From an uncultured Bacteroidales bacterium (lineage in GTDB: Bacteria; Bacteroidota; Bacteroidia; Bacteroidales; Lentimicrobiaceae), in contig CALMDN010000064.1 in the NCBI GenBank assembly GCA_937864935.1, positions 1-6,197 of the forward strand: a stretch of DNA of 6,197 bases, in the 5' to 3' direction. The first letter of the stretch is position 1. The number at the start of each line of letters is the position of its first letter. Positions 5,379-6,197 of this stretch are shown here, piece by piece. Both the position numbers and the translations under genes were made by a program. The notes beneath the pieces were generated by a model, which ran no database searches, was not told the origin of the DNA, and was given only the letters and a program-made list of their open reading frames with translations.

Positions 5379-5548
5379 TTAATAAGCAAAGGGGTTTCTG
5401 ACAAAAGCAGAGGCAAAGCGCTCCAGGAATAGCGCGCGAACATCAGACTCGCTCCAGGCTCCAGGCCCCATAACCTGCGTCCTTTGGCTTCGATACATTT
5501 TTCGAAATCGTCATCCTGCTCCGAATCATCTTTGAATTCGAAAAACAC
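5360..5548 (-). CDS. Doubtful short open frame, 62 residues, possibly part of an intergenic repeat
   Basis: The frame starts with GTG (MFFEFKDDSEQ) and ends two bases before the hydrolase promoter candidate. The first third is acidic and protein-like; the remainder (GLEPGASLMFARYSWSALPL) shows no domain, signal peptide or membrane segment I recognise. No ribosome-binding signal or promoter supports it. The composition and the internal GCTCCAG repeats fit non-coding repeat sequence better than a gene. It is listed so that the frame is on record, with low confidence that it is translated. Confidence 0.15.
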   Translation of the reverse strand: MFFEFKDDSEQDDDFEKCIEAKGRRLWGLEPGASLMFARYSWSALPLLLSETPLLINCESAA

Positions 5549-5590
5549 TCAGCCACCGGCCCCATGTTTACAAGGAAAGGCTCTCTGCCT

Positions 5591-6197
5591 CTATCGGGCA
5601 AACAGCCATTCATCCTGGCCGGAATGCTGCTCCAGGTATTCGTAGCCTTCGTAATTGAATAATTTAAGCAGTTCAGGGTCGGTAACTGCGTTGCTGATAA
5701 TGTATCGGGTCATAAGGCCACGGGCGCGCTTGCCGTTGTAGCTGATAAATCTGAATGTTCCGTTTCTGAATTCCTTAAACACCGGTGTAACCACTCTTGC
5801 CCCGATGGCTTTGAGGTCAACCACCCTGGCATATTCATCCGAAGCGAGGTTCACGATGACCTTGTCTCCCGTCTTTTTCAGATCCCGTTTCACAATCTTT
5901 GTTACCGGTTCACCCCAGTACTGATACAGGCTGTTGTAATCCTTTCCCTGCAGGGGAGTTGCCATCTCCAGACGGTAGGGTAACATACGGTCGGTGGGTT
6001 TCAGTATGCCGTAGAGTCCTGAAAGTATCCTGAGATGGGCATCTGCGAAGCGGAGTTCTCCGGGGTTCAGTTCCCAGGCTTTCAGTCCCTCGTAAACATC
6101 GCCTTTGAATCCGGCAATGGCGGGTCTCGACTTCTCTGGATCGGCCGGGTAATGCCATTCACCGAACCACCGGGCTCCCAGATCGGCCAGCTTCGGG
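5591..6197 (-). CDS. yaaA: Peroxide stress protein YaaA (UPF0246/DUF328), N-terminus outside the window
   Basis: The visible 201 codons run off the right edge; the first 50 or so residues of this roughly 250-residue family are missing. The frame is open upstream of the internal Met at 5986, so that Met is not the start. Recognisable family segments, in order, are RPAIAGFKGDVYEGL, HLRILSGLYGILKPTD followed by PYRLEM, VIVNLASDEYARVV, and GKRARGLMTRYI near the C-terminus. E. coli YaaA lowers free intracellular iron under hydrogen peroxide stress, belongs to the OxyR regulon and has been reported to bind DNA. It is cytoplasmic. Here it stands 388 bp from the hydrolase, so it is probably not in an operon with it. 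Its promoter lies outside the window. The C-terminus ends DEWLFAR at a TAG. Confidence 0.93.
   Translation of the reverse strand, partial: PKLADLGARWFGEWHYPADPEKSRPAIAGFKGDVYEGLKAWELNPGELRFADAHLRILSGLYGILKPTDRMLPYRLEMATPLQGKDYNSLYQYWGEPVTKIVKRDLKKTGDKVIVNLASDEYARVVDLKAIGARVVTPVFKEFRNGTFRFISYNGKRARGLMTRYIISNAVTDPELLKLFNYEGYEYLEQHSGQDEWLFAR

Larger units (their letters stand above)
5203..5590. other. Intergenic region between yaaA and the hydrolase
   Basis: A 388-bp gap holding the hydrolase promoter candidate and one doubtful short frame at 5360-5548. A short tandem duplication GCTCCAG-GCTCCAG lies at 5451-5464, next to a second GCTCCAG at 5420-5426. No hairpin strong enough to be a yaaA terminator was found, although a short GCC-GGT-GGC stem followed some bases later by a T-run lies at about 5540-5563 on the minus strand. 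Confidence 0.4.

Overview
The window looks like chromosomal DNA of a Bacteroidota, probably of the Bacteroidales/Marinilabiliales kind. Three things suggest this. The respiratory genes are an actA-actB pair of alternative complex III with typical Bacteroidota features. Start codons are not preceded by Shine-Dalgarno sequences. Promoter-like sites fit the Bacteroidota TTTG / TAnnTTTG pattern, most clearly before the tRNA gene. No species can be named from the sequence alone.

Layout from left to right. (1) Positions 1-1980, minus strand: the 5' part of actB (Tat-translocated molybdopterin-oxidoreductase-like Fe-S subunit, running off the left edge) preceded by a complete actA, a membrane-anchored cytochrome with seven CxxCH haem sites. 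Together they encode the quinol-oxidising, electron-wiring side of alternative complex III, which replaces the bc1 complex and passes electrons to a terminal oxidase. (2) 1981-2574: a long, AT-rich upstream region with a leader hairpin, a weak promoter candidate and a perfect 19-bp palindrome resembling a Fur/PerR-type operator. (3) 2575-3381, minus strand: a secreted, probably outer-membrane, beta-rich protein of unknown function. (4) 3382-3728: non-coding, with two orphan hairpins and the tRNA promoter. (5) 3729-3818, plus strand: tRNA-Ser(CGA) with encoded CCA. (6) 3817-4290: the most unusual part of the window. A 128-nt inverted repeat can fold as a four-way junction with no unpaired base between its stems, and it runs into four decaying copies of a ~70-bp double-hairpin repeat at a 104-107 bp period. 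(7) 4426-5202, minus strand: an alpha/beta hydrolase with an intact catalytic triad. (8) 5203-5590: non-coding or doubtful, with a good minus-strand promoter candidate. (9) 5591 to the right edge, minus strand: yaaA, a peroxide-stress protein, missing its N-terminus.

All protein genes are on the minus strand and only the tRNA is on the plus strand. Only actA and actB clearly form an operon. The remaining genes are separated by several hundred bases and are probably transcribed independently. No mobile element, CRISPR-Cas locus or defence system is visible. The best candidate for something undescribed is the palindrome and repeat block just downstream of the tRNA.
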